A stretch of 64,000 nt of DNA. It comes from Betaproteobacteria bacterium. GTDB lineage: Bacteria; Pseudomonadota; Gammaproteobacteria; Burkholderiales; Burkholderiaceae_C. A program made the translations under genes and the position numbers. Under the pieces are notes generated by a model. It did not search any database and was not told where the DNA came from. It saw only the letters and a program-made list of their open reading frames with translations. The DNA lies in the NCBI GenBank assembly GCA_025356445.1, contig JANXSZ010000021.1:62001-126000 (forward strand), given 5' to 3'. Of the stretch, positions 19,819-29,048 are shown piece after piece. Position 1 is the first letter of the stretch, and each line of letters begins with the position of its first letter.

Positions 19819-21183
19819 TCATTTAGCGTGCGGCAGTCGCAGCGTCACCACCAAACCATGGGGGACACGGTTGACGGCGCTGATGCTCCCGCCATGGGCT
19901 TGCACGATGAGTCGGCTGAAATAGTAGCCCAGACCGGTGCCCTGCTGGCCTAGGGTGGTGCTGGCCCGGTAATAGGGCTGGCCCAATCGGGTTAATTCGG
20001 TGGCGGTCAAACCAGGCCCTTTGTCAGACACGGCAAGCAGTAAATCACCGTTGTCCAGACTGGCAAACAGCGTGACCGAGCCACCCATGTCGCCCATGCC
20101 GCTGGGGGCTGTATAGCGCAAGGCGTTGCCCAGCAGGTTATTGACGGCGATATCGATCAGTTTGGCGTCTAGAGCGAAACGCAGGTCTTTGGGCGTGACT
20201 TTCAGCGTCACACAGCGTTGCAGGTCTGCTCCTTGCGCTGCCATCACGCTTGCCAGCAGCGGAGCCACAGCTTGGTCTACCGGGACGGGGGTGAGGCGGT
20301 GTTCTTCCAAGGCTTCAGACATGAGAAAACTGTCTACCAAGGCGCCCAGTTTGGCTACGCTGGAGCGAATGCCCGACAAACGCGTTTTATCCGCATCCGT
20401 GATCGTGGTGATTTTGAGTTGCAACAGATTGGTCGTACGGTCAATGCTGGCCAGTGGGTTGCGAAATTCGTGTGACAGCATGGCAATGAAACGCTTGTAA
20501 TCGACGGCACGCTGCTCAGCCAGCACTTCGTTGCGTTGAATTTGGCGTACCCGCATCGCCAGCCCAACGTTCATCACCATGATATGAACCAGAGACGCTG
20601 TTTGGTACGCGTTGACGGTTAAGGACATGCGCTCAATCCAGCCCAATACCCCTGCGATATTGGTAACGCAGCCGATCACGGTGGCCAGAAAGGCCAGCAA
20701 GTAGAGCTTCAATGGGGTGCTTGGTTTTCGGCATAACGCCACCAACACCAGAATCAAGCAAAGCACAGCGAAGAGTACGCCCACTTGATTGACCACGGCA
20801 CCAACCAGCCGGTAATAAGGCGTCACGATGACGATGATGAGTATCCCGAAATAGCCCCCTTGGTAGAGGCTAAAACGCATCTCATTGCCCATTAACTCAT
20901 CAGGCAGCCAGACTGTGGCGTTGAAATTCATGGCGCTGGTGGACGACACGCGTATCCATACGGTTTGGGGTTGGGTGTCGGGCAAGTTCAACCGCACGGT
21001 GGGTGCGCGTGTTCTGAGGGGGCGCTCGCCGAACGGCACATGGTCACCAAGCCGCAGAGGGGGGGATGAGTCGGTCGCTTTTTCTTCATCCCCTTCACGT
21101 TCTATCCAGACTTGGATATCGTCCAGATAGGGCTCGCCCATCGCCAGCCGCCAGCGGGTGGGTGCATCAGGGGCACGAGCCAC
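19819..21183 (-). CDS. 7TM-DISM-type sensor histidine kinase, N-terminally truncated
   Basis: The only in-frame start-like codon is GTG at 21183, giving 454 residues. Homology to the extracellular sensor domain (7TMR-DISMED2) already exists before it: the open frame at 21184-21273 encodes SAGFTKAAYWFQLRV-like sequence, yet there is no ATG and no signal peptide before corA ends at 21273. Residues ~1-95 are the second half of the sensor domain, ~108-210 hold about four membrane segments rather than seven, the phosphoacceptor is His238 in MLSHEFRNP, and ~330-450 is the ATPase domain (NNLLGNALRY, DKGPGL, GTGLGYYFS). No response regulator is adjacent. The gene looks decapitated and may be a pseudogene. 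Confidence 0.75.
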   Translation of the reverse strand: MARAPDAPTRWRLAMGEPYLDDIQVWIEREGDEEKATDSSPPLRLGDHVPFGERPLRTRAPTVRLNLPDTQPQTVWIRVSSTSAMNFNATVWLPDELMGNEMRFSLYQGGYFGILIIVIVTPYYRLVGAVVNQVGVLFAVLCLILVLVALCRKPSTPLKLYLLAFLATVIGCVTNIAGVLGWIERMSLTVNAYQTASLVHIMVMNVGLAMRVRQIQRNEVLAEQRAVDYKRFIAMLSHEFRNPLASIDRTTNLLQLKITTITDADKTRLSGIRSSVAKLGALVDSFLMSEALEEHRLTPVPVDQAVAPLLASVMAAQGADLQRCVTLKVTPKDLRFALDAKLIDIAVNNLLGNALRYTAPSGMGDMGGSVTLFASLDNGDLLLAVSDKGPGLTATELTRLGQPYYRASTTLGQQGTGLGYYFSRLIVQAHGGSISAVNRVPHGLVVTLRLPHAK

Positions 21184-21272
21184 CCGCAGTTGAAACCAGT
21201 ACGCCGCTTTCGTAAACCCGGCACTTTGGAAGTGCGTGACTGTGGTGAACGGTTGCTGGCCGCTTCGGGTCG

Positions 21273-22433
21273 CTAGCGTCCTGTGCGCGCCAAATACCGT
21301 TTGCGCCAGAACACCAGGCTTACCCCAGTTGCTAGCAATACCATAGCTAGTGCAGCTGACCAGAAGCCCGTTACTGTGTGAATCAACGGTAAAAAATCAA
21401 AATTCATCCCAAAGAAACCGGTAATCAGGTTGAGCGGCAAAAACACAGCGGTCAGCGCGGTCAGGGTGCGCATGATGTCGTTGGTACGGTGGCTTTGTAC
21501 GCTGAAGTGCATTTGCACGGCAGTTTCCGCGCTCTGCTCCAGGCGGCGCACATGGTGAACGACACGCTCGATGTGTTCCAGCACGTCGCGGCTGCGCACT
21601 TTGAGCAATTCGCGCTCGCGCTGTGCGGCAGGCGTTGCGCCATCGGGCCAGGTCTCTAGCGCTTCTGTCCAGTCTTGCACGGCGGCGCGCTGGTCTTCGC
21701 AGATTTCATCAAGCATGTGCAGCGACAAGCGGGTGTCGAGCATCAATTTCCAGTTGTTGAAGCGCCCGCTGGGGTCGAGCAGTTCGGTTTGCCAGTGGTC
21801 CAGCTGGTGGGTGAGTTCGCGGCGCAGCTCCAGGTAGCCGTCCACCATCTGGTTGACGATACGCAGCATCAGGTCGGGCGGACTGGCAGGCAGACGTACG
21901 CCTGCGGCGCGAGATTCGGCGCTGATGGCGTGCAGCAGTTTGCTGGCGTAGGCGTCGCGCACGGCGCAGTCGGTGGGATGGATGGTGAGCAGCACGCGGT
22001 CAAAAATCGCGAAACCCACGGGGCTGGTGTCGATGCGGTGCAGCACGGGTGGGCCGCTGCGCTTGAGGTTACCGCTGGCGGGCTTGGCGTAGGGATGGGG
22101 TGCTGCACTGGTGTGCAGAGGGACGCCCGGCTGGTTCAGATCGGTTTCGCGCTGGCCTGCCGCAAGGCGACGGAACACCAACAGGTCGTACTGCGAGGTG
22201 TAGTCGTAGTGCGAGGGCAATTGGTTGTTCAGCAAATCGGTGATGTGCAAATCGACCAAAGCGGTGCCACACAGGGTTTGCAGCGTGGCTTGCACCTGAG
22301 CCTGCTGCACTTCAAATTCACGCCGGGCACAGGCGATCCAGTAGTAGGCGCCTTCGGTGAGTGTGGTGGGCCACTGAGCGGGCAGTGCATCGGTTTCGGT
22401 GATGCTGCTGCCGTTGATGCAGAAAATACGCAT
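21273..22433 (-). CDS. CorA/ZntB-like divalent cation channel
   Basis: A 386-residue member of the CorA metal ion transporter superfamily. A large cytoplasmic funnel (1-320) leads to two C-terminal membrane segments, the first preceded by the signature GFFGMNFDF (GMN selectivity motif). The N-terminal half is more like ZntB/YfjQ-type members than classical CorA, so Zn2+ or Mg2+ transport are both possible. A second CorA gene lies at 48951. The C-terminal coding stretch around 21328-21371 resembles the dispersed short repeat found elsewhere in the window. Confidence 0.88.
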   Translation of the reverse strand: MRIFCINGSSITETDALPAQWPTTLTEGAYYWIACARREFEVQQAQVQATLQTLCGTALVDLHITDLLNNQLPSHYDYTSQYDLLVFRRLAAGQRETDLNQPGVPLHTSAAPHPYAKPASGNLKRSGPPVLHRIDTSPVGFAIFDRVLLTIHPTDCAVRDAYASKLLHAISAESRAAGVRLPASPPDLMLRIVNQMVDGYLELRRELTHQLDHWQTELLDPSGRFNNWKLMLDTRLSLHMLDEICEDQRAAVQDWTEALETWPDGATPAAQRERELLKVRSRDVLEHIERVVHHVRRLEQSAETAVQMHFSVQSHRTNDIMRTLTALTAVFLPLNLITGFFGMNFDFLPLIHTVTGFWSAALAMVLLATGVSLVFWRKRYLARTGR

Positions 22434-22466
22434 AGATTCTATCGAGAGCTTTTAAGCGCCTTAAAT

Positions 22467-22505
22467 GGCTTCTAGCGCTTATTTGATGGGCGTGAACAGC
22501 TATTT
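22467..22505. repeat. Dispersed short repeat, non-coding copy
   Basis: In the gap between hemB and the CorA-like gene. Read on the minus strand it begins AAATAGCTG and ends AAGCGCTAGAAGCC, the pattern shared by other copies in this window (for example 32881-32928 and 40023-40067). The unit is about 40-50 bases, AT-richer than the surroundings, and degenerate. Confidence 0.45.
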
Positions 22506-22537
22506 ATTCAGGAGCAATAAGATGGTGTCGGTACGCA

Positions 22538-23652
<1,115 letters not shown>

Positions 23653-23658
23653 ATCTGC

Positions 23659-23758
23659 GGGTAGCTTGCTACCTCCCGCTTTTCCTCCCTGAGCGGGGCC
23701 GGATTGTGTAACAGCATAATGGCTTCTAACCCCGGTCTGTGTGACCGGGGTTTTTTTT
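23659..23758 (+). ncRNA. Candidate small non-coding RNA between hemB and hemJ
   Basis: About 100 bases lie between a -35/-10 pair and a rho-independent terminator, with no coding frame. The 5' part folds into a hairpin (GCGGGTAGC at about 23657-23665 against GCTACCTCCCGC), followed by a single-stranded pyrimidine stretch containing TTTTCCTCCC, which could pair with Shine-Dalgarno sequences, then the terminator hairpin. It does not match RNase P, tmRNA, 4.5S or 6S RNA as I know them. It could instead be the attenuated leader of hemJ, whose ATG is 66 bases past the terminator. Confidence 0.45.
23728..23758 (+). terminator. Rho-independent terminator upstream of hemJ
   Basis: A perfect 10-bp stem AACCCCGGTC / GACCGGGGTT with a TGTGT loop, followed by eight T residues at 23751-23758. 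It terminates plus-strand transcription although no protein gene precedes it on that strand. Confidence 0.8.
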
Positions 23759-23823
23759 CGCCCGGACTTTGGGGTTTGATGCATTTCCCCTCTGGTTAAC
23801 AGACAAGCCCTAAACTTCAGGCC

Positions 23824-24252
23824 ATGCTCTGGATTAAATCTCTTCATATCGTTTTCGTCGCCAGCTGGTTTGCGGGCTTGTTTTACCTGCCACGGTTGTT
23901 CGTCAATCTGGCCCAAGTCAGTCCTGACTCTGTGGCTGAGCGTGACCGGCTGTTGCTGATGGCGCGCAAGTTGCTGCGCTTCACCACGCTGCTGGCCGTG
24001 CCTGCGCTGGTGTTGGGCCTTGTGCTGTGGCTGGGCTACGGCATAGGACGTGGGCCAGGCAACGGCTGGATGCACGGGAAGTTGCTGGTGGTCTTGCTGG
24101 CGGTGGGCTACCACCACAGCTGTGCTTCGCTGCTGCGCAAATTGGTGGCGGGCACCAGCAAGCGCAGCCACACGTGGTTCCGCTGGTACAACGAGGTGCC
24201 GGTCGTGCTGCTGCTGGTAGCGGTGATCTTGGTAGTGGTGAAGCCGTTTTGA
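23824..24252 (+). CDS. hemJ: HemJ-type protoporphyrinogen IX oxidase (CopD-like membrane protein)
   Basis: A 142-residue membrane protein with four hydrophobic helices, the usual HemJ (UPF0093) size. It oxidises protoporphyrinogen IX to protoporphyrin IX in haem synthesis and replaces HemG or HemY. The N-terminus LHIVFVASWFAGLFYLPRL, with the conserved His near residue 8, and the R-rich end of helix 2 (ARKLLRFTT) are diagnostic. It sits opposite hemB, which supports a haem role. A TAAACT hexamer at 23811-23816 lies 8 bases before the ATG. Confidence 0.88.
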   Translation: MLWIKSLHIVFVASWFAGLFYLPRLFVNLAQVSPDSVAERDRLLLMARKLLRFTTLLAVPALVLGLVLWLGYGIGRGPGNGWMHGKLLVVLLAVGYHHSCASLLRKLVAGTSKRSHTWFRWYNEVPVVLLLVAVILVVVKPF

Positions 24253-24293
24253 GCGCCTGTCCCCAACGTTAGACAAGATGCAAGGGTTCCGCT

Positions 24294-25535
24294 GTGGTGT
24301 CACCCTCTTTCCATAAAACTTCTGCTTGGCCTCTGGCGCTGATATACGCGCTGCTGGTGGTCTATGCCAGTCTGTACCCGTTCACGGATTGGCGCGCGCA
24401 AGGTATTGCACCTTGGGCGTTTCTGGCCGGGCCGCCGCCACGGTACTGGACGGGTTTTGATGTGGTCACAAACCTGGTGGGCTATGGCCCGCTGGGTTTT
24501 TTGCTGTGCTTGGCCCGCTTGCGCAGCACCGAATCTGGCCATAACGTGCGGGCGATGGTGCTGGCGTCGCTGGCCGCTGGGGCACTTTCGCTGGCCATGG
24601 AGGCGTTGCAAACCTACCTGCCGGTGCGCGTGCCGTCCAACATTGATTTGATGCTGAATGCCTTGGGCGGTTGCCTGGGTGCCATTGTGGCGACGCTCCT
24701 GGAGCAACTGGGGGCTATCAACCGTTGGAGCCGCTTTCGTGCCAACTGGTTTGTGCCCAAAGCCCGGGGGGCGTTGGTGTTGCTGATGCTGTGGCCTTTC
24801 GCCTTGTTGTTCCCTGCTGCGGTGCCGTTGGGGCTGGGACAGGTGATGGAGCGGCTGGAAGAAGGCTTGGCAGAGCTGCTTGAAGACACGCCTTTCCTGG
24901 CCTGGTTGCCCGTGCGCGATGTGGAGTTGCAACCCCTGGTGCCTGGCGTGGAAATGCTGTGCGTGATGTTGGGACTGCTGATTCCGTGCCTGCTGGGCTA
25001 CAGCATCATCACCACACTGTGGCGGCGGGGTGTTTTTCTGGTGGCTTTGCTGGCGATGGCTGGTGCGGCGTCAGCGCTGTCTGCTGCGCTCAGCTATGGT
25101 CCTTCGCACGCTTGGGCGTGGCTGGATTTGCCGGTGCAAGTCGGTCTCGTCATCGGGATGGTGTTGGCGGTGCTGATGTTGCCGGTTCCCCGTGCTGGTT
25201 GTACCGGGCTGCTGCTGCTGGCCTTGGTGCTGCACGCCAGCATGCTGAACCAAGCGCCGACCAGCGCTTACTTTGCCCAGACCCTGCAAACCTGGGAGAC
25301 CGGGCGCTTCATCCGCTTCAACGGCTTGGCCCAATGGCTGGGGTGGCTGTGGCCGTATGCAACTTTGGGCTACGTGCTGGGTCGTATCTCTTCCCGTGAC
25401 AAAAAAACAGCTCGCATAACACGGCAGCGTGCCGAAGACCGGCTTCTAAAATTACAGCCACCGGCCTCACTGCCGCCTATTGCCCATGCCGCCAAACCAG
25501 AATCTCAAGATGCCGCCAATCTCTCCCAATACTGA
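24294..25535 (+). CDS. VanZ-like family membrane protein
   Basis: A 413-residue multi-pass membrane protein. The first ~140 residues are a VanZ-like domain (LVVYASLYPFTDWR, VTNLVGYGPLGFLL, and a EALQTYLPVRVPSNIDLMLN-type loop whose Asp/Asn are conserved in the family). The following ~230 residues add further helices not found in short VanZ proteins. The start is one of two adjacent GTG codons at 24294/24297, with CAAGGG about eight bases upstream. The role is unknown; VanZ itself gives low-level teicoplanin resistance, but most homologues do not. Its 3' end overlaps the ferredoxin gene. Confidence 0.85.
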   Translation: MVSPSFHKTSAWPLALIYALLVVYASLYPFTDWRAQGIAPWAFLAGPPPRYWTGFDVVTNLVGYGPLGFLLCLARLRSTESGHNVRAMVLASLAAGALSLAMEALQTYLPVRVPSNIDLMLNALGGCLGAIVATLLEQLGAINRWSRFRANWFVPKARGALVLLMLWPFALLFPAAVPLGLGQVMERLEEGLAELLEDTPFLAWLPVRDVELQPLVPGVEMLCVMLGLLIPCLLGYSIITTLWRRGVFLVALLAMAGAASALSAALSYGPSHAWAWLDLPVQVGLVIGMVLAVLMLPVPRAGCTGLLLLALVLHASMLNQAPTSAYFAQTLQTWETGRFIRFNGLAQWLGWLWPYATLGYVLGRISSRDKKTARITRQRAEDRLLKLQPPASLPPIAHAAKPESQDAANLSQY

Positions 25536-25905
25536 ACCTGTGTCTTCCCCTGTTCCTGCCGCTGCTTCTTCCGCCGCCTCTTCTTATTACGAGCGCCACA
25601 TCTTTTTTTGCCTCAACGAGCGAAAGCCCGGCGAAGACGCCTGCGCCCTGCACGGCGCGCAAGCCGGGTTTGACCACTGCAAAGCGCGTGTCAAAGCGGC
25701 CGGCTTGTCTGGCCCAGGCAAAGTGCGCGTCAACAAAGCCGGTTGCCTGGACCGTTGCGCTGCCGGCCCGGTGGCGGTGGTTTACCCCGAGGCGGTCTGG
25801 TACAGCTTCGTGGACAATCAGGATATCGACGAGATTGTGGAGTCCCACCTCAAAAACGGCCAGGTGGTCGAACGCCTGCGGGTACCCCAGCACCTGGGCC
25901 GCTGA
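25486..25905 (+). CDS. Thioredoxin-like [2Fe-2S] ferredoxin
   Basis: A small ferredoxin of the thioredoxin-like 2Fe-2S type (139 residues from the ATG at 25486; an ATG at 25510 is equally possible). The first ~35 residues are Pro/Ser/Ala rich, and the conserved domain begins at YYERHIFFCLNER. Candidate cluster cysteines occur in FFCLN, the DACALHG stretch, and CLDRC. It starts inside the end of the VanZ-like gene and is followed 13 bases later by an alpha/beta hydrolase and then a D,D-carboxypeptidase, a cluster conserved in Comamonadaceae as I recall it. The electron partner is unknown. Confidence 0.88.
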   Translation: MPPNQNLKMPPISPNTEPVSSPVPAAASSAASSYYERHIFFCLNERKPGEDACALHGAQAGFDHCKARVKAAGLSGPGKVRVNKAGCLDRCAAGPVAVVYPEAVWYSFVDNQDIDEIVESHLKNGQVVERLRVPQHLGR

Positions 25906-25917
25906 GAGAACACCACC

Positions 25918-26559
25918 ATGAACGCCACCACCCAAAAAATGCGACTCGACGGCCCCGCAGGTGTGATCGAAGCACTGCAAGACGCCGCCGCCTTGTCGGA
26001 TACCGTGACCACCCCACGCGGCGTCGCCGTCATTGCCCACCCCCATCCGTTGTTTGGCGGCACCATGGACAACAAGGTCGTGCAAACGATGGCCCGTGCT
26101 TTTGTGCAGTGTGGCTGGACGGCTGTACGCTTCAACTTCCGGGGCGTGGGGAGCAGCGCAGGCACTTACGACGAAGGCCGTGGCGAGCTGCAAGACCTGC
26201 TGGCCGTGGTCGCGCAACTGGCCCCTTCCGGCCCGTTGGCACTCGCCGGGTTTTCTTTCGGTTCTTTCGTTACCTCCCATACTGTGCAAGCTCTGTGGGC
26301 TTCTCGTGCTATCGAAAAGATAGTTTTAGTGGGCACGGCGGCATCACGCTTTGAGGTAGCCCCGTTGCCCGGTGACGCGCACGAGCGCAGCATCGTCATC
26401 CATGGCGAGCATGACGATACCGTGCCGCTGGCCAGCGTGATGGACTGGGCACGTCCCCAGGTGCTGCCCGTCACCGTGGTGCCCGCAGGCGGGCATTTCT
26501 TTCACGGACAATTGCCATTGCTGAAGAGTTTGGTGGTGCGCCACCTCAGCGCGGCTTAA
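25918..26559 (+). CDS. Alpha/beta hydrolase (small CocE/dienelactone-like family)
   Basis: A 213-residue alpha/beta hydrolase. IAHPHPLFGGTMDNKVV is the family signature, RFNFRGVGSSAG follows, and the nucleophile elbow is GFSFGSF (Ser). Asp in HGEHDDTVPL and His in GGHFFHG complete a triad. This COG2945-type family has no settled substrate. It follows the ferredoxin gene by 13 bases and precedes the carboxypeptidase gene by 60, probably in one operon. Confidence 0.88.
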   Translation: MNATTQKMRLDGPAGVIEALQDAAALSDTVTTPRGVAVIAHPHPLFGGTMDNKVVQTMARAFVQCGWTAVRFNFRGVGSSAGTYDEGRGELQDLLAVVAQLAPSGPLALAGFSFGSFVTSHTVQALWASRAIEKIVLVGTAASRFEVAPLPGDAHERSIVIHGEHDDTVPLASVMDWARPQVLPVTVVPAGGHFFHGQLPLLKSLVVRHLSAA

Positions 26560-26619
26560 CCGCGCAGCTTTTTGCTTTCGGTATTTCTTTCTTTCCTGGT
26601 CTTTGTTCTGGTTTTACCC

Positions 26620-27807
26620 ATGTCTGTTCTCGCTTCCCTCAAGCGCCGCGTTCTGTGCGCGGCCTTTCTTGGCTTCTGCGCCCATACGGCCTTCGCCCAA
26701 GCCCCCCAGCCGCCCGAAATCGCCGCCCGCGCTTACCTGCTGCTGGACGTGACGGCCAACCAGTTGTTGGCCGAAAAAGACATCGACAGCCCGGTCGAGC
26801 CCGCGTCCCTCACCAAGCTGATGTCCGCCTACCTGGTTTTTGATGCGCTGCGCAGCCAAAAAATCAACCTCAAGCAGACCCTGCCCGTCAGCCAGCGTGC
26901 CTGGAAGATGCCCGGTTCGCGCATGTTCATCGACCCCAAAATGATGGTGCCGGTGGAAGACCTCATCAAAGGTCTGATTGTCCAATCCGGCAACGACGCC
27001 ACCATGGCGCTGGCCGAGGGCGTGGGGGGCACAGCGGAACATTTTGTGGAGATGATGAACGAGCAGGCCAAGGTGCTGGGCATGAAGGCCACCACCTACA
27101 AAAATCCCGAGGGTTTGACCGTTGCCGGGCACACCACTACAGCACGGGACTTGAGCATCCTGGCCACCCGCCTGATGACCGACTTCCCTGATTACGTGGC
27201 CTACTACGCGATCAAGAAATACCGCTACCCCGGCACCCCTTCCACCAACGACAGCAACCGCAACCTGCTGCTGTTCCGGGACCCCACCGTGGATGGCCTG
27301 AAAACCGGTCACACCGATGCCGCTGGTTACTGCATGATCGCGACGGCCAAGCGCGAGTTCCCTAATCTGGGCGTAGGCAGTACCCCAGGCTCACGCCGAC
27401 TGTTGTCGATTGTGCTTGGCACCACCAGCGAAAACGTTCGTGCCAACGAATCGCAAAAACTGCTGAACTGGGGCTACACCGCGTATGAAGCCGTCAAACT
27501 GTTTGACGCCGGTCAAGCCGTGACCACGCCTGCGGTCTGGAAAGGCAAAGAAAACTTCCTCAAACTGGGTCGCCCTCAAGCGATTGTGGTGGCCGTGCCT
27601 GCGGGTACTGCCGCCAAGGTCAAGACCCAGGTGGCACGCCCCGACCCGCTGGTCGCCCCCTTCACCAAAGGGCAGGTGGTGGGCAGCTTGAAAATCAGCG
27701 TTGGCGACGTGCCCATGCTGGATGTGCCACTCACTGCGCTGGATGGTGTGGAGCAAGCCGGGATTCTGGGCCGGGCTTGGGATGCCGTACGGTTGTGGAT
27801 CAAGTAA
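26620..27807 (+). CDS. dacA: D-alanyl-D-alanine carboxypeptidase (PBP5/6 family)
   Basis: A class C low-molecular-weight PBP of 395 residues that trims the terminal D-Ala from peptidoglycan stem peptides. The ATG at 26620 gives a clean signal peptide (about 1-27, cleavage after HTAFAQ). The active-site motifs are S-L-T-K at 63-66, S-G-N at 123-125 and K-T-G at 228-230. The C-terminal PBP5-like beta domain (about 290-375) and a short amphipathic end (GRAWDAVRLWIK) that would anchor it to the membrane are present. The symbol is chosen by similarity; dacC is equally possible. Confidence 0.94.
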   Translation: MSVLASLKRRVLCAAFLGFCAHTAFAQAPQPPEIAARAYLLLDVTANQLLAEKDIDSPVEPASLTKLMSAYLVFDALRSQKINLKQTLPVSQRAWKMPGSRMFIDPKMMVPVEDLIKGLIVQSGNDATMALAEGVGGTAEHFVEMMNEQAKVLGMKATTYKNPEGLTVAGHTTTARDLSILATRLMTDFPDYVAYYAIKKYRYPGTPSTNDSNRNLLLFRDPTVDGLKTGHTDAAGYCMIATAKREFPNLGVGSTPGSRRLLSIVLGTTSENVRANESQKLLNWGYTAYEAVKLFDAGQAVTTPAVWKGKENFLKLGRPQAIVVAVPAGTAAKVKTQVARPDPLVAPFTKGQVVGSLKISVGDVPMLDVPLTALDGVEQAGILGRAWDAVRLWIK

Positions 27808-27835
27808 GAAGACGCAAGGGGCAGCCAGTGGTGCG

Positions 27836-29047
27836 TTAAGAGGCCGTTTTACGCCGCCCCACCTGCTGCACCCCCAGCGCTACCGCACCCGCTACCACAC
27901 CCCAAAACGCAGACCCCACCCCTGCTACGACCACGCCGCTGAGTGTGACCAGGAAGGTAATCAGTGCGGCTTCACGGTGCTGCTCTTCTTGTACGGCGGT
28001 GGAGAGCGCCCCGCCAATCGTGCCCAGCAGCGCCAGCCCGGCAATGGCGGCGACCAACTCTTTCGGGAAGGCGGTAAGCAGGCCTGTGACCGCTGCGCCA
28101 AAAATACCGATCACGATGTAGATCGCACCACAGGCCGCAGCGGCGGTGTAGCGTCTGGCGGGGTCGGGGTGGGCTTCGCGGCCCATGCAGATGGCGGCGG
28201 TGATGGCCGAGAGGTTCAGGGCGAACGCGCCAAACGGGGCCAGCACCAGCGTCGCCAAGCCGGTGAGGGTGATGATCTTGGAGATCGGCAAGTCGTAACC
28301 TGCTGCTTTGATGGCAGCGACACCGGGCAAGTTTTGCGAGGCCATCGTCACCACAAACAGCGGCAGCGCCAGACTGATGGCCGCGCTGAGCGTGAACACC
28401 GGGGCGGTGAAGACGGGCATGGCCAATGACCATGTGACGCTGGTGCCTACCAGTTGGCCGTTAGCAGCTGCATAAACAATAGCAGAAAGCAGCGTAATCG
28501 GCACTGCGTAGCGGGGCACCCAGCGCCGTCCCACGAGGTAGCTGAGCAGCATCACCACCACCAAACCCAATGCCGTCTGGGCAGCGATGAAGGCCTGCAA
28601 GCCAAAGCGCGCCAACACGCCGGCCAACAGCGCCGAGGCAATCGCCATGGGGATGCGGCCCATGATTTTTTCAAACCAGCCTGTCACTCCAGCCAGCGTG
28701 ATGAGCGCGGCGCAGACCATGAAGGCGCCCACGGCTTCGGCCATAGAAAAACCGCCTGCCAGACCCGCTGTGGCCAGCACCGCCGCGCCGGGCGTGCTCC
28801 AGGCCACCATCACTGGTTTGCGCCACCACAGTGAGGGCAGCAGAGAGCACAACCCCATGCCCCAGCCCAGGGCCCACATCCAGCTGCTGGTTTGTGCGGG
28901 CGTGGCGTGGAAGGCCTGGGCCGCCTGGAACACGATGGCGACGGAACTGGTGAAGCCGACCAGCACGGCAACGAAGCCTGCGGTGAACGCAGACAACGAC
29001 AGGTCTTTGAAGAAACTGAAGGAGCGCAAGAAGTGCAAGAAGTGCAA
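27836..29047 (-). CDS. benE: BenE family benzoate/H+ symporter
   Basis: A 403-residue BenE transporter with about 12 membrane segments; family members import benzoate with protons, but many lie outside benzoate clusters. SLSAFTAGFVAVLVGFTSS at the start and AICMGREAHPDPARRY in the second half are typical. No ATG or GTG fits the N-terminus; the frame begins with TTG codons at 29047, 29038 and 29029, inside a repeated TTGCACTTC unit, so the start is one of these. The start is one base after the kup stop, so expression depends on the kup transcript. No benzoate degradation genes are in the window. Confidence 0.87.
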   Translation of the reverse strand: MHFLHFLRSFSFFKDLSLSAFTAGFVAVLVGFTSSVAIVFQAAQAFHATPAQTSSWMWALGWGMGLCSLLPSLWWRKPVMVAWSTPGAAVLATAGLAGGFSMAEAVGAFMVCAALITLAGVTGWFEKIMGRIPMAIASALLAGVLARFGLQAFIAAQTALGLVVVMLLSYLVGRRWVPRYAVPITLLSAIVYAAANGQLVGTSVTWSLAMPVFTAPVFTLSAAISLALPLFVVTMASQNLPGVAAIKAAGYDLPISKIITLTGLATLVLAPFGAFALNLSAITAAICMGREAHPDPARRYTAAAACGAIYIVIGIFGAAVTGLLTAFPKELVAAIAGLALLGTIGGALSTAVQEEQHREAALITFLVTLSGVVVAGVGSAFWGVVAGAVALGVQQVGRRKTAS

Positions 29048-29048
29048 C

